A stretch of DNA of 55,993 bases from Lachnospiraceae bacterium (GCA_018056425.1 JAGPFR010000014.1:1-55993), one strand, 5' to 3'; positions 45,280-54,411 are shown, counted from the stretch's first letter. Numbers and translations: made by a program. The notes: a model not told the origin generated them from the sequence alone.

Positions 45280-45308
45280 AGTTTAGAGTTTTCTGACAAC
45301 TATGTCAA
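45280..45308 (-). promoter_or_regulatory. Promoter of rny
   Basis: Minus strand consensus TTGACA (45308-45303), a 17-base spacer, and TAAACT (45285-45280). Confidence 0.85.
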
Positions 45309-45314
45309 GAAAAA

Positions 45315-45342
45315 GTTAAGTAAACCTTAATCTAAAATTAAG
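45315..45342 (-). promoter_or_regulatory. Three TTAA-centred direct repeats with 11-bp period upstream of rny
   Basis: GTTAAG (45315), CTTAAT (45326) and ATTAAG (45337), read on the plus strand, ending 7 bases from the -35 box. The same arrangement occurs at 6093 and 13480. The far repeat overlaps the stop of the glycosyltransferase gene. Confidence 0.4.
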
Positions 45343-46363
45343 CTTTTCTCATATCACGGATGGTCCACAGAAAATCGTAACGGATATAGAAATACAAAGA
45401 ATTACACATCAGGATGTCGACATACTTTTTCTGCTCATCATCCATGAATCGTCCATAGAATTTGTTCTTCCTGAAATCCGGAAATTCCTGCTTCATTCTC
45501 TTCTTGATATGGCGGATCACGGAGTACTTTTTGCCGTGAGGCATACGCATATAGGAAAAGACCGTATTGGTAAAATATACGGTAGTGAAGATGTTTTCTA
45601 TCTCATCATGGTATTTTTCGAGAAAACCTCTTCTCTTGATCTCGGAAAGCATAAATTCGGCAGCTTCCATCCTGTCATGGACTCTGGTCTCGGTCACTGT
45701 ATGAACCGTGGACGAATCATGCTGATAGTAGTAATAAAGAGGCTCGTCCACATACTCGAATCTCTTGTAATACATAGCCCAGATAGGGCCTGCCGCATTA
45801 TCTTCGTAAAAGATCCCTTCGGGAAAAGAAAGATCGTTGTCCCTGATAAGCGAAGCCTTATAGATCTTCGTCACCATGCTGGACATGTGATTGAGATAAT
45901 CGCGGCGCCTTTTATCGTCGAATTCTCCGGTACCGCAGTCAAGTCCGAGAGGAACAACCTTTCCGACCTTGAATGTATGGGTATCGACCATGGAATAACA
46001 GCAGCCCACGATATCTGCTCCGGTCTCCTGAGCTCTTGTCAGAAGCTTTATGTAAAAGTTTGTGGAGACCCAGTCATCCGAATCGATAAAGCTGATCCAT
46101 TCGCCCCTTGCTTCCTTGATCCCCGCGTTTCTGGCACCGCCCTGATGACGGTTTTCGGGAAGTGCGAGTACACGTACCTTGTCCGGATATTTGGATTCAT
46201 ATTCGCGGCAGATCTCAAGAGAATTGTCCGTCGATGCATCATCCACGGCTATTATCTCGTATTCCTCATTCAGGTTCTGATTGAGAAGTGAATCGAGGCA
46301 AAAATTCAGTTTTCCGTCACCTGCCATGTTGTAAACAGGGACAATAACAGAAAGTTTCATCAC
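45338..46363 (-). CDS. Family 2 glycosyltransferase
   Basis: GT-A fold enzyme with an N-terminal VIVPVYNMAGDGKLNFCLDS, IIAVDDASTDNS near 38-49, the NAGIKEARGEWISFIDSDDW block near 77-96 (DxD as DSDD) and FYEDNAAGPIW near 180. 341 residues, no membrane segment. Probably adds a sugar to a surface polymer. It overlaps the partner gene by 4 bases. Confidence 0.9.
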   Translation of the reverse strand: MMKLSVIVPVYNMAGDGKLNFCLDSLLNQNLNEEYEIIAVDDASTDNSLEICREYESKYPDKVRVLALPENRHQGGARNAGIKEARGEWISFIDSDDWVSTNFYIKLLTRAQETGADIVGCCYSMVDTHTFKVGKVVPLGLDCGTGEFDDKRRRDYLNHMSSMVTKIYKASLIRDNDLSFPEGIFYEDNAAGPIWAMYYKRFEYVDEPLYYYYQHDSSTVHTVTETRVHDRMEAAEFMLSEIKRRGFLEKYHDEIENIFTTVYFTNTVFSYMRMPHGKKYSVIRHIKKRMKQEFPDFRKNKFYGRFMDDEQKKYVDILMCNSLYFYIRYDFLWTIRDMRKA

Positions 46364-47430
46364 TTATTGGCATCCTTCATTCTGCTGTGTACTGAAGGGT
46401 CTTCGTATTTATCCATGAATTCATTTCCGAGGAATACCTTCTCATCCGCAAACTGAATCGAACCGAGCTGCGTATAAATGGAAATGACCTTCTTAAATCT
46501 GATCTCTTTGAAGAAATTAAGGATCTCCATCGGAACGGATCTGTCAAACTGGGGAACGTCGGCAAAGACCGTGGGATAATCGAGCACATCCCTCGGATGG
46601 GGTTTTAAGAATACCTTGCCCTCAGCTGAATACATTTCAACGATATCCCTGAAGAGCTTTTCTCTTTCTTGAAGAGTCTGTAAAAGCGGCTCGGTCAGGA
46701 CCAGGATATTGTTGCCTTCTCCCATACTGCGTGCGATCTCGAGAATACCGTCATAGTTCTTAACAAAGGTTTTGATGATGATCTTCTTCTGATCGTCATT
46801 TAACGCATCCATAAGAGCGTTTCTGGGCTCCTCTATATAGACATCCGGATCGTCCTTGATGTAGCTTAAGTTATTAACCTCCATATCAAGGCAGTATTTG
46901 CCGTAGCCGTCACGGATAAAGATCAGATTCATCTTCTTACTCATGAATCTCTTAAGCTTCCAAGCACCCTTATTATCAGACCTTGCATAAACACACGGTC
47001 TGAGAGTATCGAGTCCGTCCTCGACCGAGTGGTAATAAATATGATTCATGTTCAGATAATAGCCGATGGGATCGATATCACAGAATACATAGATATCCTT
47101 GTACTGCTTAAGATCTGTCGGAATGTAAGGCTCCTGCTTCCTGGCAAGCTTACGGGTGTAGATGATCTTGGAAAACATATTGGACACGATATTTCCTTTG
47201 TCCTTTTTCCACTTCATAACATCGGGAAAATTGATATCCCGCTTCTCGTCAAAAGAAAACACGTTGCCAAATACACCGCTCTCCTTAATACGATCTGCCA
47301 TGGTTTCAAAATCATTCGACATCGTACTTAAGATGATATCTGCGGTTCCGTCCCCGCCGCTTCTTTTAAATTCCTTTAAAAATGAGACAAACACGTGATA
47401 ATACGTGTGACATATATACACTGCACTCAT
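46360..47430 (-). CDS. GT52-like glycosyltransferase with sialyltransferase motifs
   Basis: A 356-residue soluble protein resembling bacterial GT52 enzymes. From the ATG at 47430 (preceded by GGGAG), the E-D-G motif is in YYHSVEDGLD at 133-142 and the H-P motif in KPHPRD at 266-271. These two motifs bind the CMP-sugar in GT38, GT52 and GT80 sialyltransferases. Donor sugar is uncertain; no CMP-Neu5Ac genes are in the window. The upstream ATG at 47448 is less likely. Paired with the GT2 gene downstream. Confidence 0.65.
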   Translation of the reverse strand: MSAVYICHTYYHVFVSFLKEFKRSGGDGTADIILSTMSNDFETMADRIKESGVFGNVFSFDEKRDINFPDVMKWKKDKGNIVSNMFSKIIYTRKLARKQEPYIPTDLKQYKDIYVFCDIDPIGYYLNMNHIYYHSVEDGLDTLRPCVYARSDNKGAWKLKRFMSKKMNLIFIRDGYGKYCLDMEVNNLSYIKDDPDVYIEEPRNALMDALNDDQKKIIIKTFVKNYDGILEIARSMGEGNNILVLTEPLLQTLQEREKLFRDIVEMYSAEGKVFLKPHPRDVLDYPTVFADVPQFDRSVPMEILNFFKEIRFKKVISIYTQLGSIQFADEKVFLGNEFMDKYEDPSVHSRMKDANK

Positions 47431-47469
47431 ACTGTTCTCCCGTGGCACACCTGACAGAAATTATAGCAC

Positions 47470-47500
47470 AAAAATGCCGTCACCCCAAAGGCGACGGCAT
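47470..47500 (-). terminator. Terminator after recX
   Basis: ATGCCGTC (47474-47481) pairs with GACGGCAT (47493-47500), with an inner CC/GG extension; the minus-strand stem is followed by TTTTTG. Confidence 0.75.
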
Positions 47501-47512
47501 AATTATGCAATA

Positions 47513-48133
47513 TCAGGTCTCGTTATAATATCTCATCACTCTGAAGATATCTTCCGCAGAAAATCCCCTTCTCATGACGAACGATGCTATCTTATCCTTA
47601 TCGGATCTTTCCATGTCGGGACTGAAATGTTTCTTCTCAAGAAGCTTTTTTATCTCTTCCTCGGCACCGGGGATCAGACCAAGATCGGTATTCTCATCCC
47701 AGGCCTTTTCAAAAGACTCATCGGATATTCCCTTGGCCCTGAGATCGAGCCTGATGCGGTTCTTGCCTCTGCCCTGGGACGAATGAAATCTTATATAATC
47801 CGAGGCATATCTGACATCATCTATATACCCGAAAGATTTCACATACTCTATTGCTTTATCAACTACTTCTTCGGGATATCCTCCGTCAGAAAGTTTACGA
47901 ACGAGTTCACCCTCTGCAAAAGATTTCTTCTGCAGAAGATTCATCGCTCTTTTTATACATCTGGAGGGGAGGATCCGAGTCATTATCTCGGATAATGACT
48001 CATCGGAGAGATCACTGCCCTCCCATGCATCAAACTTTTCGACCTCCGATGAATAGAGCGGAAATGACAGACCCGACTCAAGCTTCACCAGATTTCTGGA
48101 CTTGCCGCATTTGGTCAATTGCTTTACAAGCAT
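47513..48133 (-). CDS. recX: Regulatory protein RecX
   Basis: Inhibits RecA filament growth. Three helical repeats, with the segments ALNLLQKKSFAEGELVRKL-like (about 63), DDVRYASDYIRFHSSQGRGKNRI near 98 and a C-terminal FVMRRGFSAEDIFRVMRY. 206 residues. Five bases separate it from recA, so the two are cotranscribed. Confidence 0.93.
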   Translation of the reverse strand: MLVKQLTKCGKSRNLVKLESGLSFPLYSSEVEKFDAWEGSDLSDESLSEIMTRILPSRCIKRAMNLLQKKSFAEGELVRKLSDGGYPEEVVDKAIEYVKSFGYIDDVRYASDYIRFHSSQGRGKNRIRLDLRAKGISDESFEKAWDENTDLGLIPGAEEEIKKLLEKKHFSPDMERSDKDKIASFVMRRGFSAEDIFRVMRYYNET

Positions 48134-48138
48134 GATCC

Positions 48139-49218
48139 TTAAGCCTTGGAAGACTTCTTGGCGGGTGCTTCTTCAGCATCCTTGTCATCTTTAGAGACAG
48201 CATTCTTATCGGCATCAAGACCATAGTACTCTCTTACTGCCTTATCAATCTCGGCAAGAACTGCAGGATTGTCCTCGAGATACTGCTTGGCATTCTCTCT
48301 TCCCTGTCCGATCTTCTCGCCTTTATACGCAAACCACGCACCGGATTTAACGATGATATCCGCATTGGTAGCAACATCGAGGATATCTCCCACCATGGAG
48401 ATTCCCTTGCCGAACATGATATCAAACTCTGCTTCCTTGAAAGGAGGAGCAACCTTATTCTTAACGATCTTTACTCTGGTTCTGTTACCGATGACTTCTC
48501 CGCCCTGCTTGATGGACTCGATACGTCTTACATCAAGTCTTACGGATGAATAGAACTTAAGTGCACGTCCGCCGGTAGTGGTCTCGGGATTTCCGAACAT
48601 GACACCGAGCTTCTCACGGAGCTGGTTGATAAAGATAACAACGCAGTTGGACTTGCTGATAACAGCAGTGAGCTTACGAAGTGCCTGGCTCATCAGTCTT
48701 GCCTGAAGACCCATGTGTGCATCACCCATGTCGCCCTCTATCTCTGCCTTGGGAACGAGTGCAGCAACCGAGTCAACTACTACTATGTCGATAGCGCCGG
48801 AGCGTACCATGGTCTCTGCGATCTCGAGAGCCTGCTCTCCGCTGTCGGGCTGTGAAATATAAAGATTATCGATGTCGACACCGATGTTCTTGGCATAAAC
48901 GGGATCGAGAGCATGCTCCGCATCGATGAATCCTGCGATACCGCCGCGCTTCTGAACCTCTGCGATCATATGAAGGGTAACGGTGGTCTTACCGCTGGAT
49001 TCGGGTCCGTAGATCTCAATGATCCTTCCCTTGGGAATACCGCCCTGTCCGAGAGCAAGATCGAGTGAAATGGAACCGGTGGGGATGGTCTCTACTTTCA
49101 TCTGAGCATCGGGATCTCCGAGTCTCATGACCGCTCCTTTACCGTACTGTTTTTCAATCTGACCGAGAGCCGCTTCAAGTGCCTTTTTCTTTTCAGTGCC
49201 TACGTTATTGTTTTCCAT
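48139..49218 (-). CDS. recA: Recombinase RecA
   Basis: Strand-exchange protein and SOS coprotease. From the ATG at 49218 (GGAAAGGA 6 bases before), 359 residues. Walker [13 protein letters not shown] near 66-77, the [16 protein letters not shown] block near 140-155, L2 region [18 protein letters not shown] near 202-219, and the acidic Lys-rich C-terminal tail. A GTG at 49233 would add five residues without its own ribosome site. It lies under a promoter with two LexA boxes and is the SOS-controlled head of recA-recX. Confidence 0.98.
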   Translation of the reverse strand: MENNNVGTEKKKALEAALGQIEKQYGKGAVMRLGDPDAQMKVETIPTGSISLDLALGQGGIPKGRIIEIYGPESSGKTTVTLHMIAEVQKRGGIAGFIDAEHALDPVYAKNIGVDIDNLYISQPDSGEQALEIAETMVRSGAIDIVVVDSVAALVPKAEIEGDMGDAHMGLQARLMSQALRKLTAVISKSNCVVIFINQLREKLGVMFGNPETTTGGRALKFYSSVRLDVRRIESIKQGGEVIGNRTRVKIVKNKVAPPFKEAEFDIMFGKGISMVGDILDVATNADIIVKSGAWFAYKGEKIGQGRENAKQYLEDNPAVLAEIDKAVREYYGLDADKNAVSKDDKDAEEAPAKKSSKA

Positions 49219-49249
49219 AAATGTCCTTTCCACGTAATAAAACGTACCG

Positions 49250-49297
49250 GGAACGAATGTTCGTAATGATAATAGAACATCCGTTCACCTTTGTCAA
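49250..49297 (-). promoter_or_regulatory. recA: SOS promoter of recA with two LexA boxes
   Basis: Minus strand TTGACA (49297-49292), a 17-base spacer and TATTAT (49274-49269). GAACGGATGTTC fills the spacer (49286-49275), and CGAACATTCGTTCC lies directly behind the -10 (49263-49250). Both match the Gram-positive CGAAC-N4-GTTCG LexA consensus closely. Confidence 0.92.
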
Positions 49298-49393
49298 CCA
49301 CTATTATGATATCAGGAATAATGTCCGAAAAATTGGACGTAAAAAACGCGGCGGAGATCATGGTTTTGCTGCAGATCAGCTCAATACCGCACG

Positions 49394-49416
49394 AAAAAAT
49401 ACGGATGGATCATCCG
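49394..49416 (-). terminator. Terminator overlapping the cinA stop codon
   Basis: Minus strand CGGATG/CATCCG (49416-49411, 49407-49402) with 3-base loop and TATTTTTT. The TGA of cinA lies within the stem. It separates cinA from recA. Confidence 0.75.
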
Positions 49417-50669
49417 AAATGAACTTTGCTAATGTACTCCAAAATGCACTCTCTCGCAAGGATCAGAGCGTTCTTTGCGGAAAGCGTACGGATCTTGTTT
49501 CTGTTTCCGGAGAAATGAAACTCCTTGACTTTAACCTTGCCGTCTATGCAGCATCCGATGTAAACAAGACCTACGGGCTTTTCATCGGTTCCTCCGTCGG
49601 GACCTGCGATACCAGTTACGGAAATGCAGACATCCGACTTTGTTGCGGATGCACCGCCCTTTGCCATCTCTGTGGCAACCTGGGATGAAACCGCGCCGTA
49701 TTTATCGAGAGTGCCTTTTTTGACACCTGCAAGTTTTCTTTTCGACTTGTTCGAGTAAGTTACAAGTCCGCATTTGAATACCTCGGATGCACCGCTTACA
49801 CTTACGATGCTCGAAGCTATAAGACCGCCTGTGCATGACTCAACGGTCGAAAGAGTCATCTTGTTTGAATCAAGCAGATCGATCACCGACTTTTCAAGAT
49901 CCACTCCGTCCTCGGCAGCATAAACATGCTCGCCGAAACGTGCCTTGATCTCTTTTACAACGGGCTTAACGAGCTTCTTGGCCTCTTTTTCATCCGAGCC
50001 CGAAGCGGTAACCCTGATATGAACCTCGGCAGTCTTGGCATAGGTTGCGATGGTGGGATTTGTCTGGGCATCGATGAGATCCTTGATCATGGTCTCCGCT
50101 TTGCTCTCGCCGATCCCTACGATCTTGACCGTACGCGAATAAAGAACACTGTCCTGCCTGGATGCAAGATAGGGCATTATTTCGTCATCAAACATTGCTT
50201 CCAGCTCGATGGGAGGTCCGGGAAGCAGGATATATGTATTCTTTTTAGTCTCGAGAATGATTCCGGGTGCTGTTCCGTTTGCATTGGGAACGGGGATCGC
50301 GCCCTTCGGAACAAGAGCCTGCTTCCAGTTATTCTCAGTAGGCTCGATTCCTCGCTTCGCAAAATAATCCGAAATAGACTTTCGGCTGACTGCATCCTCG
50401 ATAAGGGGAAGTTTGTTGAACTCTGCAACCGCTTCCTTGGTCATATCATCTTCGGTAGGTCCGAGGCCGCCGGATAAAATAATGATCTCGCTCCTTGCAC
50501 TGCTTTCCTTAAGCTGCGCAAGGACTCTGTCCATATTGTCGCCGACAACGCACTGGTTATAGCAGCCTATTCCGAGACGCGCAATACGCTCGGCAATAAA
50601 AGCCGCATTTGTATTGATGATATTTCCGAGTAAAAGTTCTGTTCCTACACAGATGATTTCAGCATTCAT
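49410..50669 (-). CDS. cinA: CinA-family protein (competence/damage-inducible, PncC domain)
   Basis: Two-domain protein: N-terminal molybdopterin-binding-like CinA domain (GTELLLGNIINTNAAFIAERI, SGGLGPTEDDMTKEAV near 66) and C-terminal nicotinamide-nucleotide amidase domain (TVESCTGGLIASSIVSVSGASE near 280-301, VTGIAGPDGGTDEKPVGLV). 419 residues. It recycles NMN and in competent species works with RecA. ATGA overlap with pgsA; recA follows but has its own promoter. Confidence 0.96.
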   Translation of the reverse strand: MNAEIICVGTELLLGNIINTNAAFIAERIARLGIGCYNQCVVGDNMDRVLAQLKESSARSEIIILSGGLGPTEDDMTKEAVAEFNKLPLIEDAVSRKSISDYFAKRGIEPTENNWKQALVPKGAIPVPNANGTAPGIILETKKNTYILLPGPPIELEAMFDDEIMPYLASRQDSVLYSRTVKIVGIGESKAETMIKDLIDAQTNPTIATYAKTAEVHIRVTASGSDEKEAKKLVKPVVKEIKARFGEHVYAAEDGVDLEKSVIDLLDSNKMTLSTVESCTGGLIASSIVSVSGASEVFKCGLVTYSNKSKRKLAGVKKGTLDKYGAVSSQVATEMAKGGASATKSDVCISVTGIAGPDGGTDEKPVGLVYIGCCIDGKVKVKEFHFSGNRNKIRTLSAKNALILARECILEYISKVHFG

Positions 50670-51259
50670 TTAAGCACACCCCGGTTTTTTACAAGATAAT
50701 CGACAAGCGATATGACAGTAAGGGCAAGTGCCGCATACATGATGATATCGACGATGATAACGGGAAGACCGAGAAGAACGAGACTGGGCTCAACGATCAT
50801 TACGATGACCATTATCATCTGGAAAGTTGTCTTGAATTTTCCCCACCAGCTTGCAGCGATGACTTTGCCAGCCTCTGCGGCAACAAGTCTGAATCCGCTG
50901 ATAATAAACTCTCTTGCAATGATGATCATTACGATCCACGCAGGGATCCTGTTCATGGCAAGAAGTGCGATAAGTGCGGTACATACGAGAAGTTTGTCCG
51001 CGAGGGGATCCATGAATTTACCGAAATTTGTGACAAGCCCGAACTTTCTTGCAAGCTTTCCGTCCAAAAGATCGGTAAGTGATGCGATAATAAAGATGAT
51101 ATCTGCCAGAATATCGGGGATCAGAAGGTTATTTCCAAACCAGCCTTTCTGTCCGCCGAGAAGCAGAACGGCAAAGGGTACGATAAGAATTACCCTTACC
51201 ATTGTAAGAATATTGGGAAGGTTCCAAACGGAACTCATTTTATCCTTTGATTCACTCAT
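50666..51259 (-). CDS. pgsA: CDP-diacylglycerol-glycerol-3-phosphate 3-phosphatidyltransferase
   Basis: Makes phosphatidylglycerol phosphate in the membrane. CDP-alcohol phosphotransferase signature at about 63-91: DLLDGKLARKFG, then FGKFMDPLADK. Four to five helices in 197 residues. Overlaps rimO by 8 bases and cinA by 4. Confidence 0.96.
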   Translation of the reverse strand: MSESKDKMSSVWNLPNILTMVRVILIVPFAVLLLGGQKGWFGNNLLIPDILADIIFIIASLTDLLDGKLARKFGLVTNFGKFMDPLADKLLVCTALIALLAMNRIPAWIVMIIIAREFIISGFRLVAAEAGKVIAASWWGKFKTTFQMIMVIVMIVEPSLVLLGLPVIIVDIIMYAALALTVISLVDYLVKNRGVLK

Positions 51260-52601
51260 TGATCATAACCCCGGACAGGTCATATCCGAGAGCTTCGGTA
51301 ACACGAGCTCTGACTATGTCCCCTGTCATCAATTCCCCTTCAAAGTTTACGAAAAATAAGCCATCCACACCGGGAGCATCACGGTACGTTCTCCCGACAT
51401 ATACATGTTCATCGGGCAGGTAACCTTCGATCAGTACCTCAAGCTCCTCGCCCACATGGGATTCATTCAGGTCAAAAGAAACCGCCTGCTGTAATTCCAT
51501 GATCTCGTCACGTCTTGAGGCAGCCGTCTTTTCGTCGATCTGGTCTTCCATCTCGGCCGCGGGAGTGCCTTCTTCGCGTGAATATGTAAATACACCCAGT
51601 CTGTCAAATTCGGTCTCATTGACGAATCTGTAAAGTTCTTCGAACTCTTCCTGTGTCTCACCGGGAAAGCCGGATATAAGGCTCGTACGAAGGCATATGC
51701 CGGGTATACGGGTTCTCAATTTTTCGATAAGTTCTTCAATGCTCTTCTTGGAAGTTCTTCTGCCCATCCTGCGGAGCACATCGTCGCTGCAGTGCTGGAT
51801 TGGAAGGTCTAAGTACTTACAGATCTTGGGCTCATCTGCCATAACATCGATGATCTCATCCGTGATCTCTTCGGGATAAGCATAGAGTATTCTTATCCAG
51901 CTGATCCCTTCGATAGCACAAAGTTTCTTCAGAAGTTTGGGAAGAGCTTTGTGTCCGTAAATATCTTTTCCGTAAAGAGTTGTCTCCTGCGCAACAAGGA
52001 TGAGTTCTTTAACTCCGCCTTCCGCAAGAGATGTAGCTTCTTTTACAAGATCTTCCATCGGAATGCTGCGATATGAACCCCTTACATAGGGGATGATGCA
52101 ATAGGTGCATCTCTTATCACAGCCTTCTGCGATCTTGAGATAAGCATAATGCCCGCCGGTTGTGAGACTTCTGTGAGAATCCGCAAAAGGCTTTGTATCG
52201 AGAGGAAGAACCTCCTTGACCTTAGCGTCTTCTTTTCCGAGAGATTTGTTCTCAAGAACTTCATCAAGGACTTCCGCGATCCTGCCTATAGACATGGTGC
52301 CTATTACTGCATCGAGTTCGGGAAGGTCACCGAAGATCTCATCGGCATATCTCTGGGCAAGGCATCCGCCGGCTATGAGGACTTTAAGCTTACCGCTTTG
52401 TTTGAGCTCACCGAGACGGATTATCTCGGAAATACTCTCCTCCTTGGCATCGCCGATAAAACAACAGGTATTAATAATAATGATGTCGGCATCAGCCTCA
52501 TCATCAGTAAATTCATAACCCTTTCCGGACAGGATTCCGAGCATCTTCTCTGAATCCACCAGGTTTTTATCGCAGCCCAGTGATACAAAAAATATTTTCA
52601 T
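51252..52601 (-). CDS. rimO: Ribosomal protein S12 methylthiotransferase RimO
   Basis: Radical-SAM enzyme that methylthiolates an aspartate of S12. N-terminal MTTase domain with Cys residues in SLGCDKNLVDSE, NTCCFIGDAKEES and GGCLAQRY; radical-SAM motif CDKRCTYCIIP near 152-162; C-terminal TRAM domain (about 370-445). The LDLPIQHCSDDVLRRMGRRTS block is RimO-type. 449 residues. Start overlaps rpoZ stop by one base. Confidence 0.97.
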   Translation of the reverse strand: MKIFFVSLGCDKNLVDSEKMLGILSGKGYEFTDDEADADIIIINTCCFIGDAKEESISEIIRLGELKQSGKLKVLIAGGCLAQRYADEIFGDLPELDAVIGTMSIGRIAEVLDEVLENKSLGKEDAKVKEVLPLDTKPFADSHRSLTTGGHYAYLKIAEGCDKRCTYCIIPYVRGSYRSIPMEDLVKEATSLAEGGVKELILVAQETTLYGKDIYGHKALPKLLKKLCAIEGISWIRILYAYPEEITDEIIDVMADEPKICKYLDLPIQHCSDDVLRRMGRRTSKKSIEELIEKLRTRIPGICLRTSLISGFPGETQEEFEELYRFVNETEFDRLGVFTYSREEGTPAAEMEDQIDEKTAASRRDEIMELQQAVSFDLNESHVGEELEVLIEGYLPDEHVYVGRTYRDAPGVDGLFFVNFEGELMTGDIVRARVTEALGYDLSGVMINE

Positions 52602-52843
52602 TACTGCTCTACAGGTGTGTTGGGAAGAATATGTACCTGTCCCTCGTAAAGTTCGTCAATTGCAATTGAGAGGGGCTTCTCATCGGGAGTTCCTGCAAGA
52701 GGCTCATCGCCTGCTACGATCTGGCGTGCGCGCTTTGCGGAAGCCATAACGATCGAGTAACGGCTCTGTACGATCTCTTCTCCTTCGGGCGCATCAGAAT
52801 TTACAGCGTCCATCATATCTACGTAAGAGGGATGTAACATCAT
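52601..52843 (-). CDS. rpoZ: RNA polymerase omega subunit
   Basis: An 80-residue protein with the omega signature SRYSIVMASAKRARQIV near 27-43 and the later KPLSIAIDELYEGQV block. It binds beta-prime and helps assembly of RNA polymerase. GGAAGGAG precedes the ATG. Follows gmk in the classical order. Confidence 0.92.
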   Translation of the reverse strand: MMLHPSYVDMMDAVNSDAPEGEEIVQSRYSIVMASAKRARQIVAGDEPLAGTPDEKPLSIAIDELYEGQVHILPNTPVEQ

Positions 52844-52859
52844 AATAAATACTCCTTCC

Positions 52860-52891
52860 GCCGATTGATCGGCTTAGCTGCCTTAAGGCAG
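52860..52891 (-). other. Two small hairpins between gmk and rpoZ
   Basis: GCCGAT.ATCGGC (52860-52873) and the perfect palindrome CTGCCTTAAGGCAG (52878-52891). No T-run; perhaps a processing or stability element in the operon transcript. Confidence 0.45.
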
Positions 52892-52892
52892 G

Positions 52893-53516
52893 TTATTTGT
52901 GATATTTCTCGAGTCCTTTGCGGAGCTCATCTATAAAACCGCCGACTCTTGCCGGCTGTCTCTTAGCGGTGTTAATGGTGTCGATGACGTCCTGAACGCA
53001 TTTGTCGAGATCGTCATTGACAACTATGTAGTCGTACTCTCCGATTCCCACGGATTCTTCGCTTGCTCTCGAAAGTCTGCCTGCGATGACATCATCGGTC
53101 TCGGTTCCTCTGCCTTTGAGTCTCTTTTCGAGTTCCTCCGCGGTAGGGGGAGTTATGAATAAAAGAACGGCTTCAGGGTAGAGCTTTTTGATATTCATCG
53201 CACCCTGGATCTCAATCTCGAGGATGACGTTCTTTCCTTCTTCAAGTCTTTGTTCCACGTAAGCTCTGGGTGTTCCGTAGTAGTTACCCACGAACTGTGC
53301 GTGTTCAATAAGTCCGTTCTCTGCGATTGTCTGTTCGAACTTCTCTCTTGTTACAAAAAAGTAATCCTTGCCGTCGACTTCACCGGGTCTTGGAGACCTT
53401 GTTGTCATCGAAACGGAAAGGCAGTAGTCATCGCTTTTTTCCAGGAGTTTCTTAACTACGGTACCTTTGCCTGCACCTGAGAATCCTGAAATCACTACGA
53501 GAATACCTTTGGTCAT
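52893..53516 (-). CDS. gmk: Guanylate kinase
   Basis: Phosphorylates GMP to GDP. P-loop SGFSGAGKGTVVKKL at 9-23, SVSMTTRSPRPGEVDGKDYFF near 35-55, and FITPPTAEELEKRLKGRGTE near 120. 207 residues. Sixteen bases behind yicC. Confidence 0.97.
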   Translation of the reverse strand: MTKGILVVISGFSGAGKGTVVKKLLEKSDDYCLSVSMTTRSPRPGEVDGKDYFFVTREKFEQTIAENGLIEHAQFVGNYYGTPRAYVEQRLEEGKNVILEIEIQGAMNIKKLYPEAVLLFITPPTAEELEKRLKGRGTETDDVIAGRLSRASEESVGIGEYDYIVVNDDLDKCVQDVIDTINTAKRQPARVGGFIDELRKGLEKYHK

Positions 53517-53532
53517 AGTTTATACCTCTGAG

Positions 53533-54411
53533 TTATTCTATATTCTGTATCTGCTCTCTGATCTTCTCAATCTCTGTTTTGAGTTCGATGCCCTTGTTGG
53601 AGATTTCAAGATCGGTGGTCTTGGAGAGGGTGGTATTGGCCTCTCTGTTCATTTCCTGGGCGATGAAGTCGAGCTTTCTTCCCACATCGGAATCAAGGGA
53701 AAGGTCCTTCTTCATGGTCTCGATATGGGAACGAAGTCTTACGATCTCTTCATCTACGCATACTTTGTCGGCAAAAATGGTAACCTCGGTAAGAAGTCTT
53801 CCCTCATCGGGAGTATTGTCTCCGAGGATCTCCTTAACACGGGAGTAGATCTTCTCTCTGTACTCGTCGACGATCCTGGGTGATCTTTCCTGAATGAAGT
53901 CTACTATGGTAAGGAGGTTATCGAGCTTGGCGGTGAGGTCCTTAACAAGGTTCTCACCCTCAACGCTTCTTGCCTCAACCATCTTCTCGCATGCTCCGTC
54001 AACAGCCTTCTTAAGACCTGCCCAGAGCTCATCCTCATCGTCCTGTTCCTCGATGATCTCCAGAACATCGGGGAATGTTGCAAGTCTGCAGGCTCTCAAG
54101 TCGTTCTCGAGGCTGAATTCGTCGGAGATCTCTTTAACGAAGTCCGCATATTTTGATGCAAGTTCTCTGTTGTATTTAAGTTCCGCGGTGGACTCATCGA
54201 GGTTCTCATATGAGATGAACACGTCGACTTTACCTCTTGAGAGGTACTTTTTGATCTCCGCTCTTACGTTTCCTTCAAGACATGCAAGAGCTCTCGGGCT
54301 TTTAACCGAGAGGTCCAAATATCTGTGATTAACCGATTTAAGTTCTACCGTATATCTTCTGTTGTTTTCTACGACCTCGGCTCTGCCGAAGCCGGTCATT
54401 GATCTGACCAT
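53533..54411 (-). CDS. yicC: YicC family endoribonuclease
   Basis: YicC/YloC proteins are endoribonucleases with a role in stationary phase. The true start is the ATG at 54411 (MVRSMTGFGRAEV), with GGAG 6 bases upstream; an upstream ATG at 54444 would add 11 unrelated residues and overlaps the -10. Two family blocks are visible: the opening VRSMTGFGRAEV and, near the end, SDVGRKLDFIAQEMNREANT; the last ~90 residues form the C-terminal DUF1732 domain. 292 residues. The remA gene often found between yicC and gmk is absent. Confidence 0.93.
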   Translation of the reverse strand: MVRSMTGFGRAEVVENNRRYTVELKSVNHRYLDLSVKSPRALACLEGNVRAEIKKYLSRGKVDVFISYENLDESTAELKYNRELASKYADFVKEISDEFSLENDLRACRLATFPDVLEIIEEQDDEDELWAGLKKAVDGACEKMVEARSVEGENLVKDLTAKLDNLLTIVDFIQERSPRIVDEYREKIYSRVKEILGDNTPDEGRLLTEVTIFADKVCVDEEIVRLRSHIETMKKDLSLDSDVGRKLDFIAQEMNREANTTLSKTTDLEISNKGIELKTEIEKIREQIQNIE

